In this document: positions 27,045-36,807 of the stretch, piece after piece
How positions within the stretch are numbered: position 1 is the stretch's first letter
Layout: each line of letters starts with the position of its first letter
Assembly: GCA_025361935.1 (NCBI GenBank)
Contig: JANYJB010000101.1
Location: 1 to 50,240, forward strand
DNA: 50,240 nt
From: Verrucomicrobiota bacterium
GTDB taxonomy: Bacteria > Verrucomicrobiota > Verrucomicrobiia > Opitutales > Opitutaceae
Direction of reading: 5' to 3'
The notes under the pieces: generated by a model
Told to the model about the DNA's origin: nothing
The model's database searches: none
The model's input: the letters and a program-made list of their open reading frames with translations, nothing else
Made by a program: the position numbers and the translations under genes

Positions 27045-27730
27045 GGCGTCTTCGCCTGTTCTCGCTGGTAATGCCGCCGGAGAAACTTAACCCCGACCGA
27101 GAAGGCGATGAACAGGCTCACCGCGAGAAAAGCCATTTTCCCGCGCCCATGCACCAGCGCGTCGCCAAACAAAATGAACGCCGCCGAAAAAAGACTCACG
27201 ATCGCAAGCGACGCCGCCATGTAGAGGCCGAACGGGATCGCCGTCATCCCGAGCACGAAGTTTTGCAGCGCGTAAGGCGGCCCCGGCGTCACCCGCACGA
27301 GCACGAGCAGCCCCAGCCGGTCCTCCTCCGCGACCTGCGGCAGCGTATAGCCCATCCAGGCGAGCAGTTTCTCCACCCAAGGCCGCAGGGCATAACGCGC
27401 CAGCCAGTAGGAAAATGCCAGGTTCACCGTGATACTGGCCAACGCCAGCCCCACGACGGTCGGCGCGCCCAGTTGGCCGCCAAACACCGGCAGTGCCGAC
27501 AACGTAAACGCCGTGAGCGGACACCCGAACGAAGGCAGCACCGCCATCGCCGCAAAAAAAGTCACCGGCCCGAGACTGCGGATGAACTCCAACCCGCTTT
27601 TGAATAACGCCTTCAAATCGACGCCTTGCAGCACCATCAAGGCGACTCCGGCGAGCACCACACCAAGGGCCGCCAGCTTAAACAGCAGCGCCGGACTCAC
27701 ACGGAAAGAGCGTTTCTCAGAGGAAGACAT
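27041..27730 (-). CDS. TVP38/TMEM64-family membrane protein
   Basis: Product of 229 aa from the ATG at 27728-27730. Six or so hydrophobic helices. The SNARE-associated/VTT domain includes LPSFGCPLTAFTLSALPVFGGQL and VRVTPGPPYALQNFVLGMTAIPF. Relatives are inner-membrane proteins related to DedA; a scramblase or transport role is proposed for some. Overlaps xseA by 4 bp. Confidence 0.88.
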   Translation of the reverse strand: MSSSEKRSFRVSPALLFKLAALGVVLAGVALMVLQGVDLKALFKSGLEFIRSLGPVTFFAAMAVLPSFGCPLTAFTLSALPVFGGQLGAPTVVGLALASITVNLAFSYWLARYALRPWVEKLLAWMGYTLPQVAEEDRLGLLVLVRVTPGPPYALQNFVLGMTAIPFGLYMAASLAIVSLFSAAFILFGDALVHGRGKMAFLAVSLFIAFSVGVKFLRRHYQREQAKTP

Positions 27731-27818
27731 ACCGATGACGATGCCCCCGCCCACTCGCCACCGTCAAGCACGCGCCCCCAAAGGTGAACCATAGGTCAAA
27801 AATCTGATGGGCAGGGAA

Positions 27819-27866
27819 AAAGGCTTCCGTCCTTCTCCGCCCCTCCTAGCCTCCTCCCATCATGAA
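27819..27866 (+). repeat. Direct repeat copy 1: pyrimidine-rich leader with start codon
   Basis: About 48 bp from aaaaggcttccgtccttctc through catcatga, matching copy 2 (29161-29208) with two mismatches. Both copies end at or near an ATG AAG. In copy 1 the ATG at 27863 opens only a 19-codon frame ending in a stop, so it looks like a gene leader cut off from its coding sequence. Confidence 0.8.
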
Positions 27867-27938
27867 GGAAAGCATGGCAGTCGCCCCTGTGCGCGTCAAA
27901 AAAGCCGATCCCATGCCGTGAGGCTGAAAATTAAGCCC

Positions 27939-28970
27939 ATGAAAAACGCCGTCATTATTTTCGCCATCACTTTAGTTTGCGCCGGCCTTTCACTTTTATC
28001 GGTTACGCCCCGGGTTACCCCGTGGGCACCGAATCTGGCGAGCGGCAGCATTGAAGAAATACGCGCGCCCGAACTTGCCCGGCAACTTGCGCACCCCTTG
28101 ACTTCGGTGGAACCGGCCTTGCGCTGGCGGCTGCTCATGCCGGTGGTCGGTCATGGGCTGGGTTTGTCTTTGCCGGTTTACTTCTGTTTACCTTACATAG
28201 GGATCCTGGCGCTGCTTTATGTCGTGTGCGGCTATGCCCGGCAGATTAGCGGGGAGTGGTTGTCGGCGTCCGTAGCCACGCTCATGGTGGCAACGTCGGC
28301 GGCTTTTTATGTCGCCACGGGTTGGGTTGGACAAATGGATCCGTTTTATATTCTGGCGCTCGTGGTGTTTACCTTCACCACCTCGCCCTTTGCGGCCGGG
28401 TTCGCCTGCGCCGTCGGCCCTTGGATCGATGAGAGGTTTTTGATTGTGCTGCCTGTATTCGTCCTAGTCCGCCGCGCACGGGGTGGCTCTTGGCGCAGCC
28501 TCGCCATGGAGACGGCGCCGGCCCTAGCCTACATTCTTATTCGGCTGGCGACCATGGTTTTTGCCCATGGTGGCGGCCCCATCGCCGATCAAGTGCATAG
28601 CCAACTTGCTCAGTTGGCGCACTACGCCTTTAACATCCCGGCTGGTTGGTGGCATGGCTTTCGCGCAGGTTGGCTTGTAATCGGGGCAGGAGTGCTCGTG
28701 ACAGCCCGCAGCCTGCGGGGCCTGGAACGGGCGGCCTTGTTCTTTGGGCTGATCACCAGCGTGGCGCTCATCACCTTCCTCGCATGGGACGTAAGCCGCT
28801 CCATTGTGATGCTAATCCCTTTTCTGGTGCTCGGCGTTTTGCCATGGCCTGGGATAACTCTGCTGGTGCGCCGCTGGGCGCTACTATCGCTCGCTCTTTT
28901 AAATCTTCTCTGCCCCGCCGCCAACGTAGTATCGGATGCAACCATTTATCTGCATTCATTCTTAACCTGA
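27939..28970 (+). CDS. Polytopic membrane protein, possibly GT-C type, unknown function
   Basis: Product of 343 aa from the ATG at 27939; I do not recognise the family. Signal-anchor-like start MKNAVIIFAITLVCAGL, then about eight hydrophobic helices. A conserved-looking loop RWRLLMPVVGHGLGLSLPVY precedes the second helix. Without the acidic DE motif seen in the other glycosyltransferases downstream, a transferase role is only suggested by place. Bracketed by two copies of a 48-bp repeat, which suggests the gene was inserted or duplicated into the leader of the glycosyltransferase operon. Confidence 0.75.
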   Translation: MKNAVIIFAITLVCAGLSLLSVTPRVTPWAPNLASGSIEEIRAPELARQLAHPLTSVEPALRWRLLMPVVGHGLGLSLPVYFCLPYIGILALLYVVCGYARQISGEWLSASVATLMVATSAAFYVATGWVGQMDPFYILALVVFTFTTSPFAAGFACAVGPWIDERFLIVLPVFVLVRRARGGSWRSLAMETAPALAYILIRLATMVFAHGGGPIADQVHSQLAQLAHYAFNIPAGWWHGFRAGWLVIGAGVLVTARSLRGLERAALFFGLITSVALITFLAWDVSRSIVMLIPFLVLGVLPWPGITLLVRRWALLSLALLNLLCPAANVVSDATIYLHSFLT

Positions 28971-29160
28971 ACGATTGATGCAGCCACGCCACAGTATTTT
29001 CTCTGCAAGCACACTTAATTACCAACTGTTTTCCCGAGAGGCTCGCGACGCGGCAAGGAAACCGGTAACGCGAGACAGGGATGCAGCCGACCGATGCGAT
29101 TGGTTAATATGCCGGTCCTCAGCCAGTGAAAACGCTATCAACCTTCCAGCGGACGCTTGG

Positions 29161-29208
29161 AAAAGGCTTCCGTCCTTCTCCGCCCCTCCTAGCCTCCTCT
29201 CATCCTGA
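29161..29208 (+). repeat. Direct repeat copy 2: leader of the glycosyltransferase operon
   Basis: Second copy of the pyrimidine-rich repeat (copy 1 at 27819-27866), two mismatches. Here it directly precedes the ATG AAG of the GT2 gene at 29210 and so acts as its 5' leader. The 190 bp between the upstream gene and this repeat shows no gene; an inverted repeat ctcgcg (29042-29047) / cgcgag (29069-29074) lies there. Confidence 0.8.
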
Positions 29209-29209
29209 C

Positions 29210-29899
29210 ATGAAGCTCTCCATCGTCATCCCCTGCTACAACGAGGTTAAGACCATCCGCAACATCGTGGATCGGGTGCGCAGCGCCCCCGTGGCGGACA
29301 AGGAGATCATCATCGTGGACGACTGCTCCCGCGACGGCACCCGCGACCTATTGCGCGCCGAAATCGCCCCACTGGTGGACAAGATTCTTTTCCACGAGGT
29401 CAACCAGGGAAAGGGTGCCGCCCTCCGCACGGGGTTTAAAGTCGCCACCGGCGACGTTGTCATTGTCCAGGACGCCGACCTCGAATACGACCCTAACGAA
29501 TATCCCAAGCTCCTTCAGCCGATCATCGACGGAAAAGCCGACGTGGTCTTCGGCTCGCGCTTCGCCGGCGGCGAGGCCCACCGCGTGGTGTATTTCTGGC
29601 ACATGGTGGGCAACAAGGGCCTCACCCTGCTCTCCAACATGATGACCAACCTCAACGTCACCGACATGGAGACCTGCTACAAGGTCTTCAAACGCGAGGT
29701 CATCCAAGGCATCGAGATCGAGGAAAACCGCTTCGGCTTCGAGCCGGAGATCACCGCCAAGGTGTCCAAGCTCGACGTGGTCATCTACGAGGTCGGCATC
29801 AGCTACTACGGCCGCACCTACAAAGAGGGCAAAAAAATCGGCTGGCGTGACGGCATCCGCGCCCTCTACGCGATCATCAAATACAACCTCTTCCGCTGA
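29210..29899 (+). CDS. GT2 glycosyltransferase, dolichol/polyprenyl-phosphate sugar synthase type
   Basis: Product of 229 aa. GT-A fold: [28 protein letters not shown] (Asp37-Asp38), [18 protein letters not shown] and the Dx[14 protein letters not shown] (Asp88 and Asp90). The fold and length resemble DPM1-like enzymes that load a sugar onto a polyprenyl phosphate at the cytoplasmic face, the donor used by GT-C membrane transferases. No C-terminal membrane helices. Start ATG at 29210 sits just past the repeat leader. Seven bp separate it from the epimerase gene. Confidence 0.92.
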   Translation: MKLSIVIPCYNEVKTIRNIVDRVRSAPVADKEIIIVDDCSRDGTRDLLRAEIAPLVDKILFHEVNQGKGAALRTGFKVATGDVVIVQDADLEYDPNEYPKLLQPIIDGKADVVFGSRFAGGEAHRVVYFWHMVGNKGLTLLSNMMTNLNVTDMETCYKVFKREVIQGIEIEENRFGFEPEITAKVSKLDVVIYEVGISYYGRTYKEGKKIGWRDGIRALYAIIKYNLFR

Positions 29900-29906
29900 A
29901 TATCGC

Positions 29907-30980
29907 GTGAAAATCCTCATCTCAGGCATCTGCGGTTTTGCCGGAAGCATGATCGCCCGCTCCTTGATGGATTCGGGCAAAGGCCACGAGTTGCTGGGCT
30001 TCGACAACTTCAGCCGCCCTGGCAGCGAGACGAATCGCGCGGCTCTCAGAAGATTGGGCGTCCAAGTAGTCCATGCCGACCTCCGCATGCCCAGCGACGT
30101 CGAGGCACTGCCGCGGGCCGACTGGGTGATTGATGCCGCCGCCAACCCCAGCGTGCTCGCCGGTGTGGACGGAACAACCGGTTCGCGCCAGCTCGTCGAA
30201 AACAATCTCGGCGGCACCGTCAACCTGCTGGAATATTGCAAGCGCCACCGCGCCGGCTTCATCCTGCTCAGCACCAGCCGCGTTTATTCGATCCCCCCGC
30301 TCGTGAGCCTCGTCGTCGAGGTGAAAAATAACGCCTTCCGCCCCGCCACCGGCGCGACCTTGCCCGCCGGCCTCACCGCCTCAGGGGTGGACGAGACCTT
30401 CGCGACCGCGGCCCCCGTTTCCCTCTACGGCGCGACCAAGCTCGCCAGCGAGGCGCTCGCCCTCGAATACGGCGAGACGTTCGGTTTTCCCGTTTTCGTG
30501 AACCGCTGCGGCGTGCTCGCCGGTGCGGGACAGTTCGGCCGCCCCGACCAGGGAATTTTTGCGTATTGGCTGAACAGCTATCTGCACCGCCGCGCCCTCA
30601 ACTATATCGGCTTCGGCGGACACGGTCATCAGGTGCGCGACTGCCTGCACCCGCGCGACCTTGTGCCGTTGCTTGAAAAGCAATTCGCCCGGCCCGGCAT
30701 CTCTGCGGAGGATCGCATCATCAACGTCTCGGGAGGCGGCGCCTCGTCCCTGTCTTTGCGCCAGTTGAGCGACTGGTGCGCCGACCGTTTCGGTGCGCAC
30801 ACCGTCACGGCCGATCCGGAACCCCGCCGCTTCGATATCCCTTGGATGGTTTTGGACTCCGCGAAAGCCGCGAAAATATGGTCGTGGGCACCACAAACAC
30901 CCACAGACGCGGTTCTCAAGGAAATAGCCGCGCACGCCGAAGCCAACCCGGGCTGGCTCGAACTGTCCGCGCCTCTTTGA
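29907..30980 (+). CDS. CDP-paratose 2-epimerase-like SDR
   Basis: Product of 357 aa with a GTG start at 29907. Extended SDR: cofactor loop GICGFAGSMIARSL, the WVIDAAANPSVLAGVDG segment, LLSTSRVYSIPPL and the YxxxK catalytic pair in SLYGATKLASEALALEYG. The STSRVYSI/ANPSVLAG combination is characteristic of CDP-paratose 2-epimerases (RfbE-type) that make tyvelose precursors; related NDP-sugar epimerases are the alternative. It would supply a nucleotide sugar to the neighbouring transferases. Stop TGA at 30978-30980, 2 bp before the next ATG. Confidence 0.85.
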   Translation: MKILISGICGFAGSMIARSLMDSGKGHELLGFDNFSRPGSETNRAALRRLGVQVVHADLRMPSDVEALPRADWVIDAAANPSVLAGVDGTTGSRQLVENNLGGTVNLLEYCKRHRAGFILLSTSRVYSIPPLVSLVVEVKNNAFRPATGATLPAGLTASGVDETFATAAPVSLYGATKLASEALALEYGETFGFPVFVNRCGVLAGAGQFGRPDQGIFAYWLNSYLHRRALNYIGFGGHGHQVRDCLHPRDLVPLLEKQFARPGISAEDRIINVSGGGASSLSLRQLSDWCADRFGAHTVTADPEPRRFDIPWMVLDSAKAAKIWSWAPQTPTDAVLKEIAAHAEANPGWLELSAPL

Positions 30981-30982
30981 TC

Positions 30983-31765
30983 ATGCGCTCCTCTTCCCCT
31001 CCGTTCGGCGCACCGGCGCTCAAGCTCCTTTCTGTGATCATCCCCGCCCGGGATGAAGAAGGCTGCGTCGCCTCGACCGTCGAACACCTGCATCTCGAAC
31101 TTAAACTCCACGCCGTCCCCCACGAAATCGTGGTGGTGGACGACGGCAGCAGTGACCGCACCTGGGAAATCCTCACGGAGCTGCGCACGCGCGTGCCGGC
31201 GCTGGCTCCGGTTCAAAACACCGGGGACCACGGCTTCGGTCGCGCGATCATCCACGGCCTAAACAAAAGTCACGGCGACGCGCTCGTGATCTTCATGGCC
31301 GACGCCTCCGACGACCCCCGCGATGTCGTCCGCTACTGGCAGAAACTCAACGAAGGCTGGGACTGCGTGTTTGGCAGCCGCTTCATCAAGGGCGGCGGCG
31401 TGATTGATTACCCACGTTACAAACTCCTGCTCAACCGCCTCTTTAATTTTTTCATCCGCGTCCTCTTCAAGCTCTCGCTCAACGACACCACCAACGCATT
31501 CAAATCCTACCGGCGCACCGTGATTGACGGCGCACGCCCGCTCATCGCGCCGCATTTTAACCTCACAGTGGAGCTCCCACTGAAGGCGATTGTGCGAGGC
31601 TACGCCTGGACGGTCATTCCCATCACATGGCGCAACCGCCGCTCCGGGGAGGCCAAGCTCAAGATCAAGGAAATGGGCAGCCGCTACTTTTTCATCTGCA
31701 TGTATGTGTGGCTGGAAAAATACTTCAGCCGCGGCGACTACCGTAAGCCCGACTCTCAATCGTGA
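30983..31765 (+). CDS. GT2 glycosyltransferase, polyprenyl-phosphate type
   Basis: Product of 260 aa from ATG 30983. GT-A core: LLSVIIPARDEEGCVA, EIVVVDDGSSDRTWEIL (Asp53-Asp54), GHGFGRAII equivalent GDHGFGRAIIHGLN, and FMADASDDPRDV (Asp107 and Asp110). Late motif VFGSRFIKGGGVIDYP is typical of DPM1-like enzymes. No C-terminal membrane pair, like the GT2 at 29210. Its stop overlaps the GTG start of the next membrane protein (GTGA at 31762-31765). Confidence 0.9.
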   Translation: MRSSSPPFGAPALKLLSVIIPARDEEGCVASTVEHLHLELKLHAVPHEIVVVDDGSSDRTWEILTELRTRVPALAPVQNTGDHGFGRAIIHGLNKSHGDALVIFMADASDDPRDVVRYWQKLNEGWDCVFGSRFIKGGGVIDYPRYKLLLNRLFNFFIRVLFKLSLNDTTNAFKSYRRTVIDGARPLIAPHFNLTVELPLKAIVRGYAWTVIPITWRNRRSGEAKLKIKEMGSRYFFICMYVWLEKYFSRGDYRKPDSQS

Positions 31766-33678
31766 CGTTGATCGCCACCACTGCGTTCAGCTGGATATTG
31801 CTACCGTTCGTTACAGTCGCCGGCTTTATTTTTCCCGGCTACCTGCTGACACGCCTTGTCCCAACCGCGAGCGTCGCACTCTCGTCGTTCCTAGGTTCGA
31901 TTCTTGTTTTATTCTGGATTGTGCTCGGAAATCAATTCGCAGGGAACCCACTCGATTTGCCCCACATCGCCGGAAGCCTCGGCTTAGTCAGCCTTGGCCT
32001 GACGGCCTTGGTCGTCTGGCAAAAAAGCACCTCCCCGCGTCGCCCACTCGTCTCCGACACGATCCCGTCCCTGCGAGCCGATCATCTTCTCTACGCCTCC
32101 GCCGCTTCTCTGGGCCTTGCCAGCATTATTGTGCGGGCAGCCGTCGATCCGCTGTCGGGATATGATAATATTTTCCGATGGAATGCCCTGAGCTTGGAAA
32201 TGCTCAAAACAGGCAGTCTGGACTACTACCCTGCGGTGAGCAGTGAAGCCTTCGCGCATTATTCTTGGTGCGATGGCATGGCCCCCTTGGTGTCATCGCT
32301 CAATTTCTGGCTCTATCTTGGCACAGGCAGCACCGCGCCGATCATGACAGTCGCACGCATCGCCTTGGAGTCGGGACTCCTGTTTCTGGGCGTTTTCCAA
32401 TTTGCCCGCGTGCTGTGGGGCAGCCGGGCGGCCGGCTGGGCCGCCATGGGCATGCTGGCAACGAGCTCCCTCGCGCTTTGGGCCGTAGCGATGGGCCAGG
32501 AAACCGGACTGACCGCCCTCACCCTGGTCACGATGCTTTATTTTCTGCACACCTACGCACAGTCACGTCGCTCCTTCGAGTTGATCTGGGCGGGCGCGGC
32601 GGCGGCGGCGGGCGCGCTGAGCAGGGAATACGGCCTGTCCTATATCATCATCGGCACGCTCATCCTGCTTTTCCAAAAAGCACGGCGACAGAACATATTC
32701 ACGTTTCTGGCCGTGGCGACCGCCCTGCCTATACCGTGGTATCTGCGCAACGCATGGATAACGGGAAACCCCCTTTACAGCATGGATATGCTGGGGCTTT
32801 TCCCCGTAAACAAAATCCACATGGCAATGATGGCCGCGATCATCAGAAATTGCAGCCTCTCCTCTCAGCCGGAAAATCTGCGCTACTTGCTCATACTACC
32901 CTTGGTTTTCATGGGAGCCATTTTGCTTGGCGCGGTGGGTGGCATTTATCGCCTTAAAACCAAAAGTTCCCCGCTACTGCTTGCCGGTTTGGTGATCGGC
33001 GCACTCTGGCTCTGGTCGGTCGGACAGACCGCCGGAGGCTGGGTTTATTCCATGCGCGTGTTATCGCCCTTGGTGGCCATTGCCGCGATTCTCGCCGGAC
33101 ACATCGCGCTTGTCCCATTGCGCACCGGGATAGCATGCGCGGTGGCTGTGCTGGCGATATCGGCCGACGCAGCGCGGCGTTCCTGGCATCTCCCTACCCA
33201 TGTGCTCACAAACCCGTGGAGTGTTTCGTTTGCCGCCTGGTCCGACACCAAGGAAACGGTCGAGCGCCCCTCGGCCCCAAAATTCTGGGCGTATTTATGC
33301 ACGGTGGCAGGCACCAAAGGCATAATCGTGGAGCATCCCGGTAATCATATTTTGGTGAGACTCCACGGTGGCCAAGCTGTGCCCCTGTTCAGTCCGAGGG
33401 CTGACTGCCTGTTTGATCTCCGCCAGACACTCCCCGCGATCATCGCTGAGTTAAAGGAGCGCAACATCCGGTTCGTCATTCTGGCCGAAAAGAGCCCCAT
33501 CACAGATGATTTCAACAATCGCTACCCCTTCTTGCGTGAATTACGCCAATCCAACTTCAAGGTTTTCAACTTAGGGGACATCATCGCCATTTATGACGTG
33601 GACATGATCGCCACGCTGCTCGGCCAGTCTTCCGCCGAACCCAGCCAAACCCGTCAACATGTTCACGACATTCACTGA
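31762..33678 (+). CDS. Large polytopic membrane protein, GT-C/GT39-like
   Basis: Product of 638 aa, GTG start at 31762 overlapping the upstream stop. About twelve hydrophobic helices in residues 1-475, then a soluble C-terminal region of about 160 residues. An acidic loop after the early helices (VRAAVDPLSGYDNIFRWNALSLEMLKTG) resembles the substrate loop of GT-C transferases. Motif YYPAVSSEAFAHYSWCDGMAPL follows. It would act at the cytoplasmic membrane using a polyprenyl-linked sugar. The family is not identified beyond this; function is inferred. Confidence 0.72.
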   Translation: MTLIATTAFSWILLPFVTVAGFIFPGYLLTRLVPTASVALSSFLGSILVLFWIVLGNQFAGNPLDLPHIAGSLGLVSLGLTALVVWQKSTSPRRPLVSDTIPSLRADHLLYASAASLGLASIIVRAAVDPLSGYDNIFRWNALSLEMLKTGSLDYYPAVSSEAFAHYSWCDGMAPLVSSLNFWLYLGTGSTAPIMTVARIALESGLLFLGVFQFARVLWGSRAAGWAAMGMLATSSLALWAVAMGQETGLTALTLVTMLYFLHTYAQSRRSFELIWAGAAAAAGALSREYGLSYIIIGTLILLFQKARRQNIFTFLAVATALPIPWYLRNAWITGNPLYSMDMLGLFPVNKIHMAMMAAIIRNCSLSSQPENLRYLLILPLVFMGAILLGAVGGIYRLKTKSSPLLLAGLVIGALWLWSVGQTAGGWVYSMRVLSPLVAIAAILAGHIALVPLRTGIACAVAVLAISADAARRSWHLPTHVLTNPWSVSFAAWSDTKETVERPSAPKFWAYLCTVAGTKGIIVEHPGNHILVRLHGGQAVPLFSPRADCLFDLRQTLPAIIAELKERNIRFVILAEKSPITDDFNNRYPFLRELRQSNFKVFNLGDIIAIYDVDMIATLLGQSSAEPSQTRQHVHDIH

Positions 33679-35392
33679 TTTGATTTTCTTCGCCATGCTG
33701 GCGCCCGGCCTTGGCGCGGCGCTGGCTCCCGATTGGTCGCTGAAGGCCGGCGAACGTCTTTGCCTCGGCATTGCCTCCGCGCTCACCATACTCTATCTTT
33801 CAGCGTTTGGTATTTTTGTCGCCGGCCTTAACCCCGAGTCGCTCTGGTGCCTGCCCCCCGCCGCACTGATCGTCATAGCTTGGAAGCGCAAAAAAATCGG
33901 CGCCCTCGCCCGTGATGCGGAGATGCAAAGCCTGCTCGGTCATTGGGGCGTTTTTGTGCTCTGGACCCTGGGCCTGCTGGCGCTCGTGGTGAGCTATTCC
34001 GGCGGCGGCTGGGCGGGCGACTGGTTGGAGCACTACCAACGCACCCTGGTTTTCATGCAGCAGGAAAGCCCGCACAGGCATTTCATGGGATCTTATACGC
34101 TCACCTCGCGACCGCCCATGGCCAACGCGATTACGGCGTTGTTCATGGAATTTTCCCCGGGGCAGTTTTCCGACTACCAGTTGTTTACCACCCTGCTCAG
34201 CACGTTGTTTTTCTTTCCGGGCTGGCTTTTTTACCAGCGGTGGAAAGGACCGCGCTGCACAGACGCACTGTGGGTGGTCGTGCTGATGCTTAACCCTCTG
34301 GTCGCACAAAACACCACCTTTGCGTGGACCAAGCTGACCTGCACGTTCTGGATTTTAAGCGGCAGCTATTTCCTGCTCCGCGGCGTCATGGATGAGTTCG
34401 GCCAACGCGCGCGCATCGCCGGTTTTCTTTGCCTGACCGCCGGGTTGCTCACCCATTATTCCACCGGCCCGTGGATTTTGGCCTGGCTGATCGCCTACGC
34501 CATCTGGTGCCTCAGGCAAAGCGGTTTGCTGCGGACCGTGCGAGAAGTATTCCTCATCGGAGGCGTGTGCGCAGTGCTCGCGATAACATGGTTCGGCTGG
34601 GCCGCCCACACGTTCGGATGGACGGACACGGGAACCAGCAACAGCGCGGCTCAGGAATGGCATCAGCAAACACCCCGCGAGCACTGGATCACCCCGATCA
34701 ACAATATCGTTAACACCATTATCCCCCACCCCTTCCGGGACATGAACAAGGATCTGATCTACCAACTCAGCCAAGGCGGCTGGATCCGGGATTATTTTTT
34801 TAACATTTACCAGACTAACCTGCCGCTGGCCGCAGGCTTCAGCGGATTGTTTGTGATTGTTTGCACCCTGCTGCGCCCGCCTGCAACCAAGGTTTTTATA
34901 TCTCGTCCGGAAATACAATTTTGGCGCTGGTTTCTTCCGTTTATCATCGTGACGGGCATCGTAGTCAGCACGCCAGCCGAGGGCTGGGGCTTGACTCATA
35001 TTTGCCTGCAACCGCTGGTCATCATCGGTCTTGCTTGGATCGCCCCGTGCGTGCCGAGATTGCCGCCCGTCGCGCGCACAGGCTTCCTGTTGCTGCTCAT
35101 CTGGGATGTGGGCGCGGGTATCGTGCTGCCTTTCGTTATAGAGGCCGGCACCACTCATGCAAACGCGTTAGACGCGCTGCCGGTCCAAGGATTTGAAGTC
35201 ACGCGGCTGAACCTCACCGCCATGATCAATTACGGAGTTAAAAACGCCCACGGGCTGAAGTTTTTCTCCGACACCCTCGGCATCCCCGCACCCTTGGCTG
35301 CAACCTTCCTGCTTGCACTGCTCGCCCTGATGATCGTCCACGTCCGACATCATGCGACAGGCACGCCCCCCGCCTCCCATGCCGACACCTAG
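33659..35392 (+). CDS. Large polytopic membrane protein, GT-C-like
   Basis: Product of 577 aa overlapping the previous gene by 20 bp. About twelve hydrophobic helices. The first outside loop GGGWAGDWLEHYQRTLVFMQQESPHRHFMGSYTLTSRPPM carries an acidic pair and many aromatic residues, as in GT-C enzymes, though I cannot match it to a named family. The overlap and strand suggest co-translation with its neighbours. Function is inferred from the cluster. Confidence 0.7.
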   Translation: MFTTFTDLIFFAMLAPGLGAALAPDWSLKAGERLCLGIASALTILYLSAFGIFVAGLNPESLWCLPPAALIVIAWKRKKIGALARDAEMQSLLGHWGVFVLWTLGLLALVVSYSGGGWAGDWLEHYQRTLVFMQQESPHRHFMGSYTLTSRPPMANAITALFMEFSPGQFSDYQLFTTLLSTLFFFPGWLFYQRWKGPRCTDALWVVVLMLNPLVAQNTTFAWTKLTCTFWILSGSYFLLRGVMDEFGQRARIAGFLCLTAGLLTHYSTGPWILAWLIAYAIWCLRQSGLLRTVREVFLIGGVCAVLAITWFGWAAHTFGWTDTGTSNSAAQEWHQQTPREHWITPINNIVNTIIPHPFRDMNKDLIYQLSQGGWIRDYFFNIYQTNLPLAAGFSGLFVIVCTLLRPPATKVFISRPEIQFWRWFLPFIIVTGIVVSTPAEGWGLTHICLQPLVIIGLAWIAPCVPRLPPVARTGFLLLLIWDVGAGIVLPFVIEAGTTHANALDALPVQGFEVTRLNLTAMINYGVKNAHGLKFFSDTLGIPAPLAATFLLALLALMIVHVRHHATGTPPASHADT

Positions 35393-36764
35393 GTTTTGCC
35401 TGCGCGCCGCCAGTCACGTGGGTCTGTTCGCGGCCTTTGCCGGAGCCTTGGTTTATCTCTGGTCCATGCTCTGCGTTTTTCCCGCGCACTCGTGGAACGC
35501 CGTGCGGCTGGCCCCGAGTTTCATGCTGCGCTTCGGGCCAACGCCGTATCCCGGAGTGGCGGAAGGCCCGCTGACAACGTGGATCTACGGTCCCGTGCCG
35601 CTGTTCCTTCAATGGCCGACCACCTTTGCCGGCGATGCGGTCAACGCCTTGCTCGCCGCCGCCGTCATCAACTACGCGGTCCTGCTTCTGCCCTTGATCG
35701 TGGCGATCCGGATCGGAAGTAAAACCCAGATGCTGGCGCTGCTGATCGCGATCATGCTAGTGCCGGCAAGCTGCTGGCAATTCTGGCAGTCGGACAATGC
35801 CGCCATCGCCTTCGGCCTGCTGGCCAACGTCGGCCTGCTTGCGAACACGACTCGTTCAACCGTTCTCGCCGCACTGTTCACCGCGCTCGCCGTATGGTCT
35901 AAGCAGACCGAACTCCCCTTGGTGCTGGCGCAGGCAAGCTGGCTGGTTTGGACCCGCGGACGCGGCCCGGCCGGTCGGTATCTCGCCCTCTGCGCGGGCT
36001 TCGGGCTCACCCTTGGCGTGTGCTTTGCGCTGTGGTTCGGCCCGGAGAGATTCTGGTTTAACCTCGTCACCCTGCCGGGCCTCACCCCCTTCGCCCCTTT
36101 AGTAAACAAGCTCCACGATCTCGGCCCGGAATTTTTGATCTACGCGCTGCTTCCTCTGCTGCTGGCTTGGAAATTCAAAGCGGCGATCCGCACCTCCCCT
36201 TCGCTCACCTTGGGTGCGGTGAGTTTTCTTATCCTGCTGCCTTTTTCGATCATCAGCTTTTTCAAGATCGGCGGCTCGGTGAACTCCTTGCATCCCGCGC
36301 TTTATCTTTTGCCCGGGGCGGCTGTTGGAATGTCGGAGTGGCTGGCCAAAAAATCTACCTTCGCATCCCTTGCCACAGTCGGCGTGGTCGTGGTTTTATG
36401 CATCTTCAAAGCCGGACCCGGCCTTGGGATTCTACAGCCGCAAACCAAGGCCCTCAAGCAAGGCGCCTATCTGGCGGAATCCCTCCACGACTCCATTTAC
36501 ATGCCATGGAATCCACTGATCACCTATTTTACAGATCACCGTTTTTATCATGCAGAGGACGGTCTGGGCACGCGGCTGGCGGCGGGATTTGTTTTCACAC
36601 CGGCCAGTCTGCGCGCCCACCTGCCCGACAAGCTCTCCGTGGTCGCCTACGCGCGCGAAGATCCCCCGGGCTTCATCACCAGCATGCTTCCGGCCCGCGC
36701 CCGCCACGATCGCTTTGGCGAATGGGATCTCTACTCTTGGGAACTTGCGCCGACCAAACCCTAG
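35379..36764 (+). CDS. Polytopic membrane protein, GT-C-like
   Basis: Product of 461 aa from the ATG at 35379; an in-frame ATG at 35352 would add nine residues and deepen the overlap with the previous gene to 41 bp. About ten hydrophobic helices, with repeated Leu/Ala-rich stretches (AAVINYAVLLLPLIVAIRIG). The loop SWNAVRLAPSFMLRFGPTPYPGVAEGPLTTWIYGPVPLF is rich in Pro, Trp and Tyr. I see no DE motif, so a transferase function is a guess from location. Confidence 0.68.
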   Translation: MPTPRFCLRAASHVGLFAAFAGALVYLWSMLCVFPAHSWNAVRLAPSFMLRFGPTPYPGVAEGPLTTWIYGPVPLFLQWPTTFAGDAVNALLAAAVINYAVLLLPLIVAIRIGSKTQMLALLIAIMLVPASCWQFWQSDNAAIAFGLLANVGLLANTTRSTVLAALFTALAVWSKQTELPLVLAQASWLVWTRGRGPAGRYLALCAGFGLTLGVCFALWFGPERFWFNLVTLPGLTPFAPLVNKLHDLGPEFLIYALLPLLLAWKFKAAIRTSPSLTLGAVSFLILLPFSIISFFKIGGSVNSLHPALYLLPGAAVGMSEWLAKKSTFASLATVGVVVVLCIFKAGPGLGILQPQTKALKQGAYLAESLHDSIYMPWNPLITYFTDHRFYHAEDGLGTRLAAGFVFTPASLRAHLPDKLSVVAYAREDPPGFITSMLPARARHDRFGEWDLYSWELAPTKP

Positions 36765-36807
36765 CGTTACCCACAATCTGTCACCCGTAATCCCGCAAAC
36801 CAACTCA

